Below are positions 1 through 4,663 of a stretch of DNA of 9,234 bases, in pieces. The translations under genes were made by a program, and so were the position numbers. Source of the stretch: UBA1231 sp045123185 (GTDB lineage Bacteria; Bacillota_I; Bacilli_A; ML615J-28; CAG-313); the NCBI GenBank assembly GCA_045123185.1, contig JBGVIL010000066.1, forward strand, positions 1 through 9,234. Direction: 5' to 3'. The notes under the pieces were generated by a model. That model was not told where the DNA came from. It did not search any database and saw only the letters and a program-made list of their open reading frames with translations. Position 1 is the first letter of the stretch. Each line of letters starts with the position of its first letter.

Positions 1-121
1 CTACTTAAACTTGAAGATTAATATTTAAGCTACATACTCACCTAGTGGAAATCTCTGTTCTCGACTTGGAGAACTACTTAAAATTTTCGCTTAAATATTT
101 ATTTAATCTTCTTATATTATA
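1..121 (-). ncRNA. Structured leftward RNA or leader, cut by window edge
   Basis: No ORF is evident here. Downstream of a promoter at 122-150, the leftward transcript would begin near 115. The segment at 89-111 is complementary to 13-30 except for a 5-nt bulge, giving a long closing stem. Inside it is a perfect 6-bp hairpin (57-62 with 69-74, loop 63-68). The interior also has the most G+C-rich stretch nearby, including ACTAGGTGAGT (36-46, minus strand). That 11-mer recurs on the plus strand at 9136-9146. CTACTTAAA occurs at 1-9 and again at 75-83. It could be a small ncRNA, a riboregulatory leader of a gene beyond the window, or the start of a larger RNA. I do not recognise a family. Confidence 0.5.
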
Positions 122-150
122 TATATATGTTTTAATCATTAATTTGTGAA
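122..150 (-). promoter_or_regulatory. Leftward promoter, left copy of 30-bp repeat
   Basis: On the minus strand TTCACA (145-150) is followed after 17 nt by TATATA (122-127), a plausible sigma-A promoter. It reads away from the methyltransferase gene into the structured segment at 1-121. It lies inside a 30-bp sequence identical to the promoter before the HNH gene. Confidence 0.5.
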
Positions 151-152
151 CT
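123..152 (-). repeat. 30-bp direct repeat, copy 1
   Basis: Bases 123-152 are identical to 1595-1624, in the same orientation. On the minus strand each copy begins AGTTCACAAATTAATG and ends CATATAT. This copy lies just after the methyltransferase stop codon; the other covers the last codons of a small ORF. Together they bracket the HNH-methyltransferase pair. Confidence 0.85.
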
Positions 153-166
153 AATTTTTAAATTTT

Positions 167-957
167 TTAATTATAATTTTCAAATATTCTATTGATAGAT
201 ATATTAAAATAGTTTTCATCTAATTCAATTCCTATGAATTTTCTATTTGTGTTTATACAAGCAACACCAGTTGACCCACTACCCATAGTAAAATCTAATA
301 CTAATTCATTTTCATTTGTATATGTTTTTATTAAGTATTCAAGTAATGCTACTGGTTTTTGGGTTGGGTGTTTGCCAGTTTCTCTTTTAAATTTTAATAT
401 TCTCTTAGGATACCTTTTGCCTTCATTTATGGTTGTTGTTTCTTTAAATATGTGGTTATTAATCTCACACAATCTTTCATTTTTATCTCTTGTTACTTTA
501 TAAGGTGTACCATCTTCAAATTGTGGGTTATATATTGGTTGTTTTTTATAGAAGGCATGTATATATTCGATATTATTTAACGGTTGTTTCTTTGCGAGAA
601 GAGGATTTACTCCTTGTGGTTTTTCCCACACCCAATCATATTTATAATTTTTAATATTACTCATTCTTAAAGCACTTGAAAAGGGTTCGCTACCAAACAA
701 AAGTATTGCCCCATTAGATTTTATTAATTTATTTAATCTGTTCCACATTTCATCAAAAGGAATAATAGAATCCCATTTACAAGCTGTTGTTCCTGATTTC
801 AACCATATGGTGGGTCTGTTAGTATGCAATCTACTTGTATTCCTTGTTCTATTAAATAATCCATTACTTCTAAACAATCTCCTTGGAATAAAGCACAATC
901 AGAATCACCATATGAATTGAAATCACCTCCTTTTAATAAATTATTTAAGTTTATCAT
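167..957 (-). pseudogene. Beta-class DNA methyltransferase, frameshifted after DPPY
   Basis: This encodes an AdoMet-dependent DNA methyltransferase, expected to modify adenine N6 (DPPY motif) or cytosine N4. The motif order is beta-class: catalytic DPPYG first (residues 48-52 of the first frame), then KWDSIIPFDEMW, the target-recognition region with the VNPLLAKKQPLNNIEY segment, KHPTQKP, and the AdoMet-binding motif FTMGSGSTG near the C terminus. From the ATG at 955-957, which overlaps the HNH stop as ATGA, the frame is open only to a TGA at 799-801 (52 aa). The rest lies in a different frame down to a stop at 167. Related phage enzymes, as I recall them, read DPPYGTTACKWD; here LKSG-like extra sequence intervenes. 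Removing 11 nt after CCATATGG, or a -1 slip at GGT-TGA, rejoins the frames into about 260 aa. No matching restriction enzyme is visible, so it would be a solitary methylase. Sequencing error is possible. Confidence 0.82.
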
Positions 958-1514
958 ATTAAATAATCACCAATCCTTTCTTTCATTTTGTCCCATTCTT
1001 CTTGTGCCATATCATTTTTGCATCTATTTTCAAACCATGTTAATACTTGTAAATTATTTATATCATTTGTTCCACCTTTAGATTTTGGTACTATATGGTC
1101 TAAAGAAGGTTTTAAATATTTATCATTTTTATTTTTTATATATTTTTCATAAATAATATTAAATTGTTCATTATAATAAAAATGCTCAACATATTCTATA
1201 TACCATTTTGTATCTACATTCCATCTATCTGTTTTACCAATCATGTCATTTAAACATTTTAATTTATCAAATTCAAATTGTTTTAACCATTCTAATTCAA
1301 CATCAAATCTTAAATGACACATCATATTATTATATTTTAAATCAATATCATTGAATTTTCTTTTTTCTCTTAAATGTTTGGGTTTTCTAATTTCTATATT
1401 ATTTCTTTTTAATATTCTCGATATTAATTTATGATTAGTATTAAATTGTTTAGCTATTTCTCTCATAGAATATCCTTGCAAATATAATTCGATTATATTT
1501 TTTTCATTAATCAT
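954..1514 (-). CDS. HNH endonuclease with N-terminal helix-turn-helix
   Basis: This 186-aa protein resembles free-standing phage HNH homing-type endonucleases, which nick or cut DNA. An N-terminal helix-turn-helix (residues about 14-36, SMREIAKQFNTNHKLISRIL) probably binds DNA. The nuclease fold is C-terminal: LDHIVPKSKGG with D139-H140, then NNLQVLTWFENRCKND (residues 153-168), giving the His-Asn-Asn/His pattern. No zinc-binding CxxC pairs are present. I chose the ATG at 1514 because AGGAGG (about 1520-1525) sits 5 nt upstream; a GTG two codons earlier overlaps the ribosome site. Its TGA overlaps the methyltransferase ATG, so the two are co-translated. The leader contains an SD-like hairpin (1569-1587). 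Such genes usually spread into sites next to phage genes. Confidence 0.85.
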   Translation of the reverse strand: MINEKNIIELYLQGYSMREIAKQFNTNHKLISRILKRNNIEIRKPKHLREKRKFNDIDLKYNNMMCHLRFDVELEWLKQFEFDKLKCLNDMIGKTDRWNVDTKWYIEYVEHFYYNEQFNIIYEKYIKNKNDKYLKPSLDHIVPKSKGGTNDINNLQVLTWFENRCKNDMAQEEWDKMKERIGDYLI

Positions 1515-1518
1515 AATC

Positions 1519-1587
1519 ACCTCCTATTCAAATAATCTCTCAAATATTTTATCATTAGTTCTATGTATAGGAGGTTTTTCACCTCCT
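1519..1587 (-). promoter_or_regulatory. HNH leader with decoy SD, anti-SD and true SD
   Basis: Reading leftward the leader contains AGGAGGT (1581-1587), GAAAA, ACCTCCT (1569-1575), then the true ribosome site AGGAGGT (1519-1525) in front of the ATG. The first two form a 7-bp hairpin. The middle element can pair equally with the true ribosome site. This could act as a translational switch, or the hairpin may simply be a 5' end stabiliser or operator. Confidence 0.45.
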
Positions 1588-1593
1588 TAATAT

Positions 1594-1622
1594 AATATAT
1601 GTTTTAATCATTAATTTGTGAA
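1594..1622 (-). promoter_or_regulatory. Promoter for the HNH-methyltransferase pair
   Basis: TTCACA (1617-1622) -17 nt- TATATT (1594-1599) on the minus strand is a good sigma-A-type match. It overlaps the end of the upstream small ORF. The inverted repeat 1569-1587 follows directly after the -10. Confidence 0.5.
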
Positions 1623-1624
1623 CT
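1595..1624 (-). repeat. 30-bp direct repeat, copy 2
   Basis: Identical to 123-152. This copy contains the promoter and the last codons (SQIND, stop) of the small gene ending at 1604. Confidence 0.85.
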
Positions 1625-1816
1625 CTTTTTTAATTTATTTTTTAATTTTTCTATCTCATTTTGTAAGAATATATTGATATTAACATCTATGTTAATTAAG
1701 GATAATTTTTGATATGACTTAACTTGTTTCATTTTAGACACAATATCTTCAACTGATATTGTAATAATCTCATCATTATTAGTTATATTTACTCTATATC
1801 TTCTATCTTTTCTCAT
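1604..1816 (-). CDS. Small hypothetical protein (70 aa)
   Basis: I do not recognise a family. The N terminus is basic (MRKDRRYRV), followed by a short beta-like stretch (ITNNDEIITISVEDIV). A lysine-rich helical C terminus (residues about 50-65, FLQNEIEKLKNKLKK) could form a short coiled coil. It begins 6 nt after the stop of the upstream gene and has only a weak ribosome site (TAGG adjoining the ATG), so it is probably translated by coupling. It is the last gene of the operon starting near 3628. Its 3' end doubles as the promoter of the next gene. Confidence 0.6.
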   Translation of the reverse strand: MRKDRRYRVNITNNDEIITISVEDIVSKMKQVKSYQKLSLINIDVNINIFLQNEIEKLKNKLKKSSQIND

Positions 1817-1822
1817 CCTACA

Positions 1823-2044
1823 TCACGCTCTAAAAAATCCAATATCATCTTTGTAATCAAATCCATCTACGTGTAGGCCAGAAGGTTTTATAATGTCCTC
1901 AGAATTGATATTAACCTTGATATCACAGCCCATTCCACGCTTATAATCTAATCTTAAAGTTACAAACTCAGTATCTATATCTATAACTATTGCACGAATT
2001 AATTTACCTGCTTGTTTAAGCAAAACTATTGAACCAACTTTCAT
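1823..2044 (-). CDS. Small hypothetical protein, probably a beta-barrel (73 aa)
   Basis: The start is set at the ATG of MKVGSIVLL because AGGAG (about 2052-2057) is well placed; the ORF is open 7 codons further up but without a ribosome site. The sequence alternates short hydrophobic strands (GSIVLL, RAIVIDIDTEFVTLRL, DIKVNINSEDI) and ends in an aromatic, acidic tail (DGFDYKDDIGFFRA). This suggests a small SH3/KOW-like barrel, but no family is recognised. It follows the secreted 3D-domain gene by 22 nt and precedes another small ORF, so it is operonic. Confidence 0.6.
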   Translation of the reverse strand: MKVGSIVLLKQAGKLIRAIVIDIDTEFVTLRLDYKRGMGCDIKVNINSEDIIKPSGLHVDGFDYKDDIGFFRA

Positions 2045-2066
2045 TGTCACCACTCCTATTGTCATT

Positions 2067-2561
2067 TTAATTTAATATATATACATCTAATGTCTGAACT
2101 CCCCAATTTAAAGCCTTTTGTTTAGAGTTCATCCAAATGTCCAATCTTTGATTGCGTATGGCACTTCCTGTATCAGTTACAGTAAATACTTTATTAAGTT
2201 TAGGTATAAAAATTTTTGTACCTATTGGATATAATTTTAAATCTGCTGCTACCATTCCATCTCTTAATCTTTGACCACTATATGAGTATGCACCTCCTTC
2301 ATTTGCTGCCGAAGTATATGCACTACATTTCATAGTTACCTTTCTTGCTCTATATGTTTTTCCATTAATTGTAACAAATTCACTTCTCATTTTATCTACT
2401 CCTTTATTGTCTATATTCTGATTAGTCATTTCTATTCTTGTATTACTAACTTCATTTGCATATGTCTTAGTAGGTTTTATAAATCCACTACAAAATATTG
2501 TTATTGTTGCTAATATTATCGCTAATACCTTCTTACTTTTCACTTTAATTTTTACTTTCAA
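2067..2561 (-). CDS. Secreted 3D-domain (double-psi beta-barrel) protein
   Basis: This 164-aa protein has an N-terminal signal peptide (basic start, hydrophobic residues 12-28, likely cleavage after TYA near residue 35). A C-terminal 3D domain covers about residues 79-164. The three aspartates that name the domain are visible: VAAD (D107), FTVTDTG (D130) and LDIWM (D141), along with AYTSAANEGG and YPIGTKIFIP. The fold is shared with MltA-type lytic transglycosylases and with Bacillus YabE/YuiC/YocH-like cell-wall proteins, so an exported murein-active role is likely. The start is TTG at 2561, 8 nt after AAGGAGG. It overlaps the 3' end of the membrane-protein gene by 17 nt, so the two are coupled. 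No LysM or other wall-binding domain is present. Whether it serves lysis or wall remodelling is not decided by the sequence. Confidence 0.88.
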   Translation of the reverse strand: MKVKIKVKSKKVLAIILATITIFCSGFIKPTKTYANEVSNTRIEMTNQNIDNKGVDKMRSEFVTINGKTYRARKVTMKCSAYTSAANEGGAYSYSGQRLRDGMVAADLKLYPIGTKIFIPKLNKVFTVTDTGSAIRNQRLDIWMNSKQKALNWGVQTLDVYILN

Positions 2562-3178
2562 CTGTATCTCCTCCTTTTTCTTTTCTACCTCCTTTTATTA
2601 TAAACTGATGTTGCATTTCTTCAGGTCTATGGTTCATTAATTTATATATTAACTTCATAAGGTATCCAAACCCACCAGCTAGTACTAAAGTAAATATTGT
2701 AACAGATTGTCTTGCACCTAATAAACCAACTAATAAATATCCACATTCAATAGCTGTACGTATAAAACCTATACCTTTATTACTTCTTTTTAGTATTGCA
2801 GTTGTTAACATATTACTACCACAATTACCAAATTCAGCTTTATCCATTATTGCCCATCCTACACACATCAAAGGTAATCCAAGTATTACTAATGGATTAG
2901 AAGGTATTATGAGATTAAATACATCTGTCATTATTCCACCTAATATCGCATTTACAATTGATGTTAATCCAAGGGGTTCCTTCATCTTAGTTGCAATTGC
3001 TAACATTATTAATTCAACTACTATTGACGCTTGGCCTATTGTAATCCCAGTCCAGTTACTTAACGCTATATTTGCACTAGTGCCTGGGAAATACTCCTAA
3101 TCCAGCTTTTATAGTACAGGATACCGCAAATGATGCTATTGTTACACCTATTATCATTTTCATTATTCTTTTAACCAT
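2545..3178 (-). pseudogene. YczE/YitT-like membrane protein with +1 frameshift
   Basis: The first frame starts at the ATG at 3178 (ribosome site GGGAGAG 7-8 nt upstream). It encodes a hydrophobic N terminus ending GLGVFPRH, stop at 3077-3079. Deleting one base of CCC at 3086-3088 restores GLGVFPGTSANIALSN and then a continuous frame to 2545, about 210 aa in all. That is close to the usual length of YczE/YitT-type multi-pass membrane proteins. Family-like features are the early GLG-P-T-N turn, the TGITIGQASIVVELIML helix and several later hydrophobic helices (LIIPSNPLVILGLPLMCVGW, FTLVLAGGFGYLMKLIY). The tail is charged (GGRKEKGGD). Either the gene is broken, or it carries a +1 slip site (CCC AGG C), or a base was miscalled. 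A C-terminal piece could restart internally at 3006. Confidence 0.7.
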
Positions 3179-3210
3179 GTCAATCTCTCCCTAATGTCTA
3201 TTTATTTTAA

Positions 3211-3411
3211 TTATTTACTTAATATCAGACTATCTGATATAGTTAATACACCAAAATGATACTGTCTAATGTAATCCTCTATATCATCTACAATTCTAAC
3301 TTTATAATTACTTAAATCCATCAATGCTTTATCTCCATTAGGTGCTATCACTACCATAAACGCTTTATTATCCTTTGTTAATATTATTTTACCTTCTAAT
3401 TTTTCATCCAT
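3211..3411 (-). CDS. Small hypothetical protein (66 aa)
   Basis: Well-placed GGAGATG ribosome site 8 nt before the ATG. The first half looks beta-rich (GKIILTKDNKAFMVVIAPNGDKALMDL) and the second half more helical (DDIEDYIRQYHFG), ending ILSK. No family is recognised. The gene sits between two other small operon members; the boundary motif (3428-3444) lies directly before its ribosome site and a variant (3205-3221) covers its stop codon. Confidence 0.65.
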   Translation of the reverse strand: MDEKLEGKIILTKDNKAFMVVIAPNGDKALMDLSNYKVRIVDDIEDYIRQYHFGVLTISDSLILSK

Positions 3412-3460
3412 AATATCATCTCCTATATTTTAATTATTTATTTATACTTCATATCTTTAA

Positions 3461-3628
3461 TTACTCATACATCCATTTCATCTCTAGATATGCAAGTTCA
3501 AATTCTACTTCTTTTATTTTTTCTTCTATTAATCCTTTTTCATTTTCAGTTGCCAAACTTAATTTAACTCTTAGTTCCATTAATTCATTGTACGCTTCAT
3601 TAAATCTATCAAATTTATTATCTGTCAT
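3461..3628 (-). CDS. Small coiled-coil hypothetical protein (55 aa)
   Basis: The start at MTDNKFD is preferred because GGAG lies 9 nt upstream; the frame is open five codons further but without a ribosome site. The protein is almost wholly helical and charged (FNEAYNELMELRVKLSLATENEKGLIEEKIKEVEFELAYLEMKW) and is likely a short helical hairpin or coiled coil. No family is recognised. It is the first gene after the promoter at 3688-3717 and the 9-bp hairpin at 3661-3681, so it probably heads the operon running to 1604. Confidence 0.62.
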   Translation of the reverse strand: MTDNKFDRFNEAYNELMELRVKLSLATENEKGLIEEKIKEVEFELAYLEMKWMYE

Positions 3629-3642
3629 TACTGTCATCTCCA

Positions 3643-3659
3643 TTTTAATTATTTATTTA
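3643..3659 (-). repeat. Gene-boundary A/T motif (one of about ten copies)
   Basis: On the minus strand TAAATAAATAATTAAAA. Close copies occur at 3428-3444, 4325-4341, 4644-4660, 5489-5505, 6496-6512, 7414-7430 and 7841-7857. Weaker variants are at 3205-3221, 4608-4624 and 8666-8680. All have the same orientation and lie at gene ends or just before ribosome sites. At 4325, 4644 and 5489 the motif is the spacer of a promoter. Confidence 0.8.
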
Positions 3660-3660
3660 T

Positions 3661-3681
3661 TAGGAAGTTTTTAACTTCCTA
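3661..3681 (-). promoter_or_regulatory. 9-bp perfect hairpin after the -10 box
   Basis: TAGGAAGTT (3661-3669), loop TTT, AACTTCCTA (3673-3681). It directly follows the -10 box of the promoter at 3688-3717 and would form the 5' end of that transcript. No T-run follows on the minus strand (AATAAATAA), so it suits an operator or 5' stabilising hairpin better than a terminator. Confidence 0.6.
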
Positions 3682-3687
3682 TATTAT

Positions 3688-3717
3688 ATTATACTATCTT
3701 AACTACCAAATTGTTCC
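3688..3717 (-). promoter_or_regulatory. Promoter for the small-gene/3D-domain operon
   Basis: GGAACA (3712-3717) -18 nt- TATAAT (3688-3693), preceded by TAG. The same TGGAACA, spacing and TAGTATAAT recur before the Bro-N gene at 8657-8686, which supports it as a real element although the -35 is a poor match to TTGACA. Confidence 0.55.
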
Positions 3718-3724
3718 AAATATT

Positions 3725-3853
3725 TTACCATTTTCTTCTAAATTTTCTTTTTCTTCTTGACATTTTGCTTGTGATTACTATTGTAATAGCCATCCATATT
3801 ATCATAAATACTACAAAACCAAATATACAGAAGAAATTAACTAGTGCTAACAT
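3725..3853 (-). CDS. Tiny single-pass membrane protein (42 aa)
   Basis: A short gene with a strong AGGAGG ribosome site 8-9 nt before its ATG. Residues 3-28 form one long hydrophobic helix (LVNFFCIFGFVVFMIIWMAITI). The C terminus is very basic (SRRKRKFRRKW), so it is expected to stay inside by the positive-inside rule. Its ribosome site overlaps the TAG stop of the preceding 35-aa gene, so the two are translationally coupled. The pair might be a small holin/antiholin-like, toxin-like or membrane regulatory system, but there is no family match to support a choice. Confidence 0.62.
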   Translation of the reverse strand: MLALVNFFCIFGFVVFMIIWMAITIVITSKMSRRKRKFRRKW

Positions 3854-3866
3854 TGATGTCTGCCTC

Positions 3867-3974
3867 CTAGAAATATAGATTAATTAATAAATGAAACATA
3901 TACACTACATTTGCTAATAGTAATAATACTAATATTTTTATAATTGATTTATATAATCTATCTTTTAATTTCAT
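3867..3974 (-). CDS. Tiny single-pass membrane protein (35 aa)
   Basis: ATG at 3974 with AAGGTGAT about 6 nt upstream. The protein has a basic start (MKLKDRLYKSIIK) followed by one hydrophobic helix (residues 11-35, IIKILVLLLLANVVYMFHLL). The TAG stop forms part of the AGGAGG of the next gene, a tight coupling. It follows the acidic 75-aa gene by 63 nt without a clear promoter. Too short for family assignment; the good ribosome site, coupling and membrane character argue that it is real. Confidence 0.55.
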   Translation of the reverse strand: MKLKDRLYKSIIKILVLLLLANVVYMFHLLINLYF

Positions 3975-4028
3975 TTTCTATCACCTTTATATTTAAAATC
4001 TCATCTATTTATCATTTGTTATATGTAG

Positions 4029-4049
4029 GTAGAGGAATTATTCCTCTAC
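4029..4049 (-). other. Perfect hairpin with the stop codon as its loop
   Basis: GTAGAGGAA (4041-4049 on the minus strand), TAA (4038-4040), TTCCTCTAC (4029-4037): a 9-bp perfect inverted repeat whose 3-nt loop is exactly the stop codon of the 75-aa gene. No T-run follows, so it is not a standard terminator. It could affect termination, mRNA decay or the downstream tiny genes. Confidence 0.8.
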
Positions 4050-4265
4050 ATCAATTCCTAAACATTCAAATATATAGTCTGCTTCAAACCATAAATAATC
4101 ATTTACTTCAGTTTCAGTTGGTATTTTGTCGCTAAATACGCTTTCTAAATGTTCCATTAATTCATTTTCCATATTATTTTCGCTAATTGTATTTAGTGTA
4201 TCTATTGCACTATTCCAACTATTTCTGTATAGTTCTTCAAAATCATATTCTTTCATTATTTTCAT
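4038..4265 (-). CDS. Small acidic hypothetical phage protein (75 aa)
   Basis: Strong GGAGG ribosome site 7 nt before the ATG. The protein is acidic and mostly helical, with a distinctive C-terminal segment TETEVNDYLWFEADYIFECLGI (residues about 50-71). As far as I recall, similar segments occur in small conserved phage proteins of Firmicutes without known function; I cannot confirm a named family. It may be a protein-binding inhibitor or DNA mimic, given its charge, but that is speculation. It has its own promoter at 4317-4345, and its stop codon lies in the loop of a perfect hairpin. Confidence 0.72.
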   Translation of the reverse strand: MKIMKEYDFEELYRNSWNSAIDTLNTISENNMENELMEHLESVFSDKIPTETEVNDYLWFEADYIFECLGIDVEE

Positions 4266-4316
4266 ATTATTACCTCCATATAATTTATATTTTGTGGGAT
4301 TTTTTATTTATACTAT

Positions 4317-4345
4317 ATAATATGTTTAAATTATTTATTTGTTAC
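4317..4345 (-). promoter_or_regulatory. Promoter with boundary motif as spacer
   Basis: GTAACA (4340-4345) -17 nt- TATTAT (4317-4322). The spacer is the boundary motif. It drives the acidic 75-aa gene, leaving a leader of about 45 nt. The segment just upstream resembles the last codons of the Rha gene. Confidence 0.5.
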
Positions 4346-4379
4346 ACTTTTAAAAATTATTTTTCATTTGTATATGTAC

Positions 4380-4398
4380 TAGGGACTTATAGACCCTA
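4380..4398 (-). terminator. Weak inverted repeat after 59-aa gene
   Basis: TAGGG (4380-4384) and CCCTA (4394-4398) with a 9-nt loop, 17 nt after the stop of the 59-aa gene. There is no good T-run on the minus strand (GTACATATAC), so it is a poor intrinsic terminator; an operator or decay barrier is equally likely. Confidence 0.35.
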
Positions 4399-4415
4399 TT
4401 GAATTTTAATATAAT

Positions 4416-4595
4416 TTATTTATATAGTTCTTCTTGTATTTGTTGTTCTTCAATTTGTTGTGGTTCTTGATGTTCTACATTATCAGTTGTAATTCCGTCA
4501 TATATTCCACATACAACTGCATTTCCTATACATACAATTGCGCATCCTATAAATATACCTATAACTAATTTTATAAAATATACAAAATTTTTCAT
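4416..4595 (-). CDS. Small membrane protein with Gln/Glu-rich tail (59 aa)
   Basis: ATG at 4595 with AAGGAG 8 nt upstream, stop TAA at 4416-4418. Residues about 4-31 form one hydrophobic helix rich in Gly, Ile and Cys (FVYFIKLVIGIFIGCAIVCI), followed by a hydrophilic acidic tail (EHQEPQQIEEQQIQEELYK). It looks like a phage membrane peptide or an inner-membrane anchor; no family is recognised. It is driven by a promoter buried in the last codons of the Rha gene (4635-4663). A boundary-motif variant lies immediately before its ribosome site. Confidence 0.62.
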   Translation of the reverse strand: MKNFVYFIKLVIGIFIGCAIVCIGNAVVCGIYDGITTDNVEHQEPQQIEEQQIQEELYK

Positions 4596-4634
4596 AATAC
4601 CAACTCCTTTATTATTTATTTGTTTTATATTATC

Positions 4635-4663
4635 ATTATATGCTTTAATTATTTATTTGTTCA
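4635..4663 (-). promoter_or_regulatory. Promoter inside the 3' end of the Rha gene
   Basis: TGAACA (4658-4663) -17 nt- TATAAT (4635-4640); the spacer is the boundary motif, which also encodes the final residues QINN and the stop of the Rha gene. It would drive the 59-aa membrane protein. Confidence 0.52.

Noticed and set aside
1..111. Left-edge structure as a tRNA or CRISPR repeat
   Set aside because: No cloverleaf, T-arm sequence or CCA-like end is visible. Only two short CTACTTAAA copies occur, with no regular spacer array.
234..503. Open plus-strand frame opposite the methyltransferase, and similar plus-strand frames opposite other genes
   Set aside because: They lie antisense to well-supported proteins, lack ribosome sites and show no domain-like composition.
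167..957. Restriction-modification system formed by the HNH protein and the methyltransferase
   Set aside because: The HNH protein has a homing-type helix-turn-helix layout and no restriction-family signature, and the methylase is frameshifted. The adjacency is better explained by insertion of a mobile endonuclease gene.
954..1514. HNH gene as part of a group I intron
   Set aside because: No recognisable P, Q, R, S core elements surround it, and it overlaps the next gene as ATGA, so it is free-standing.
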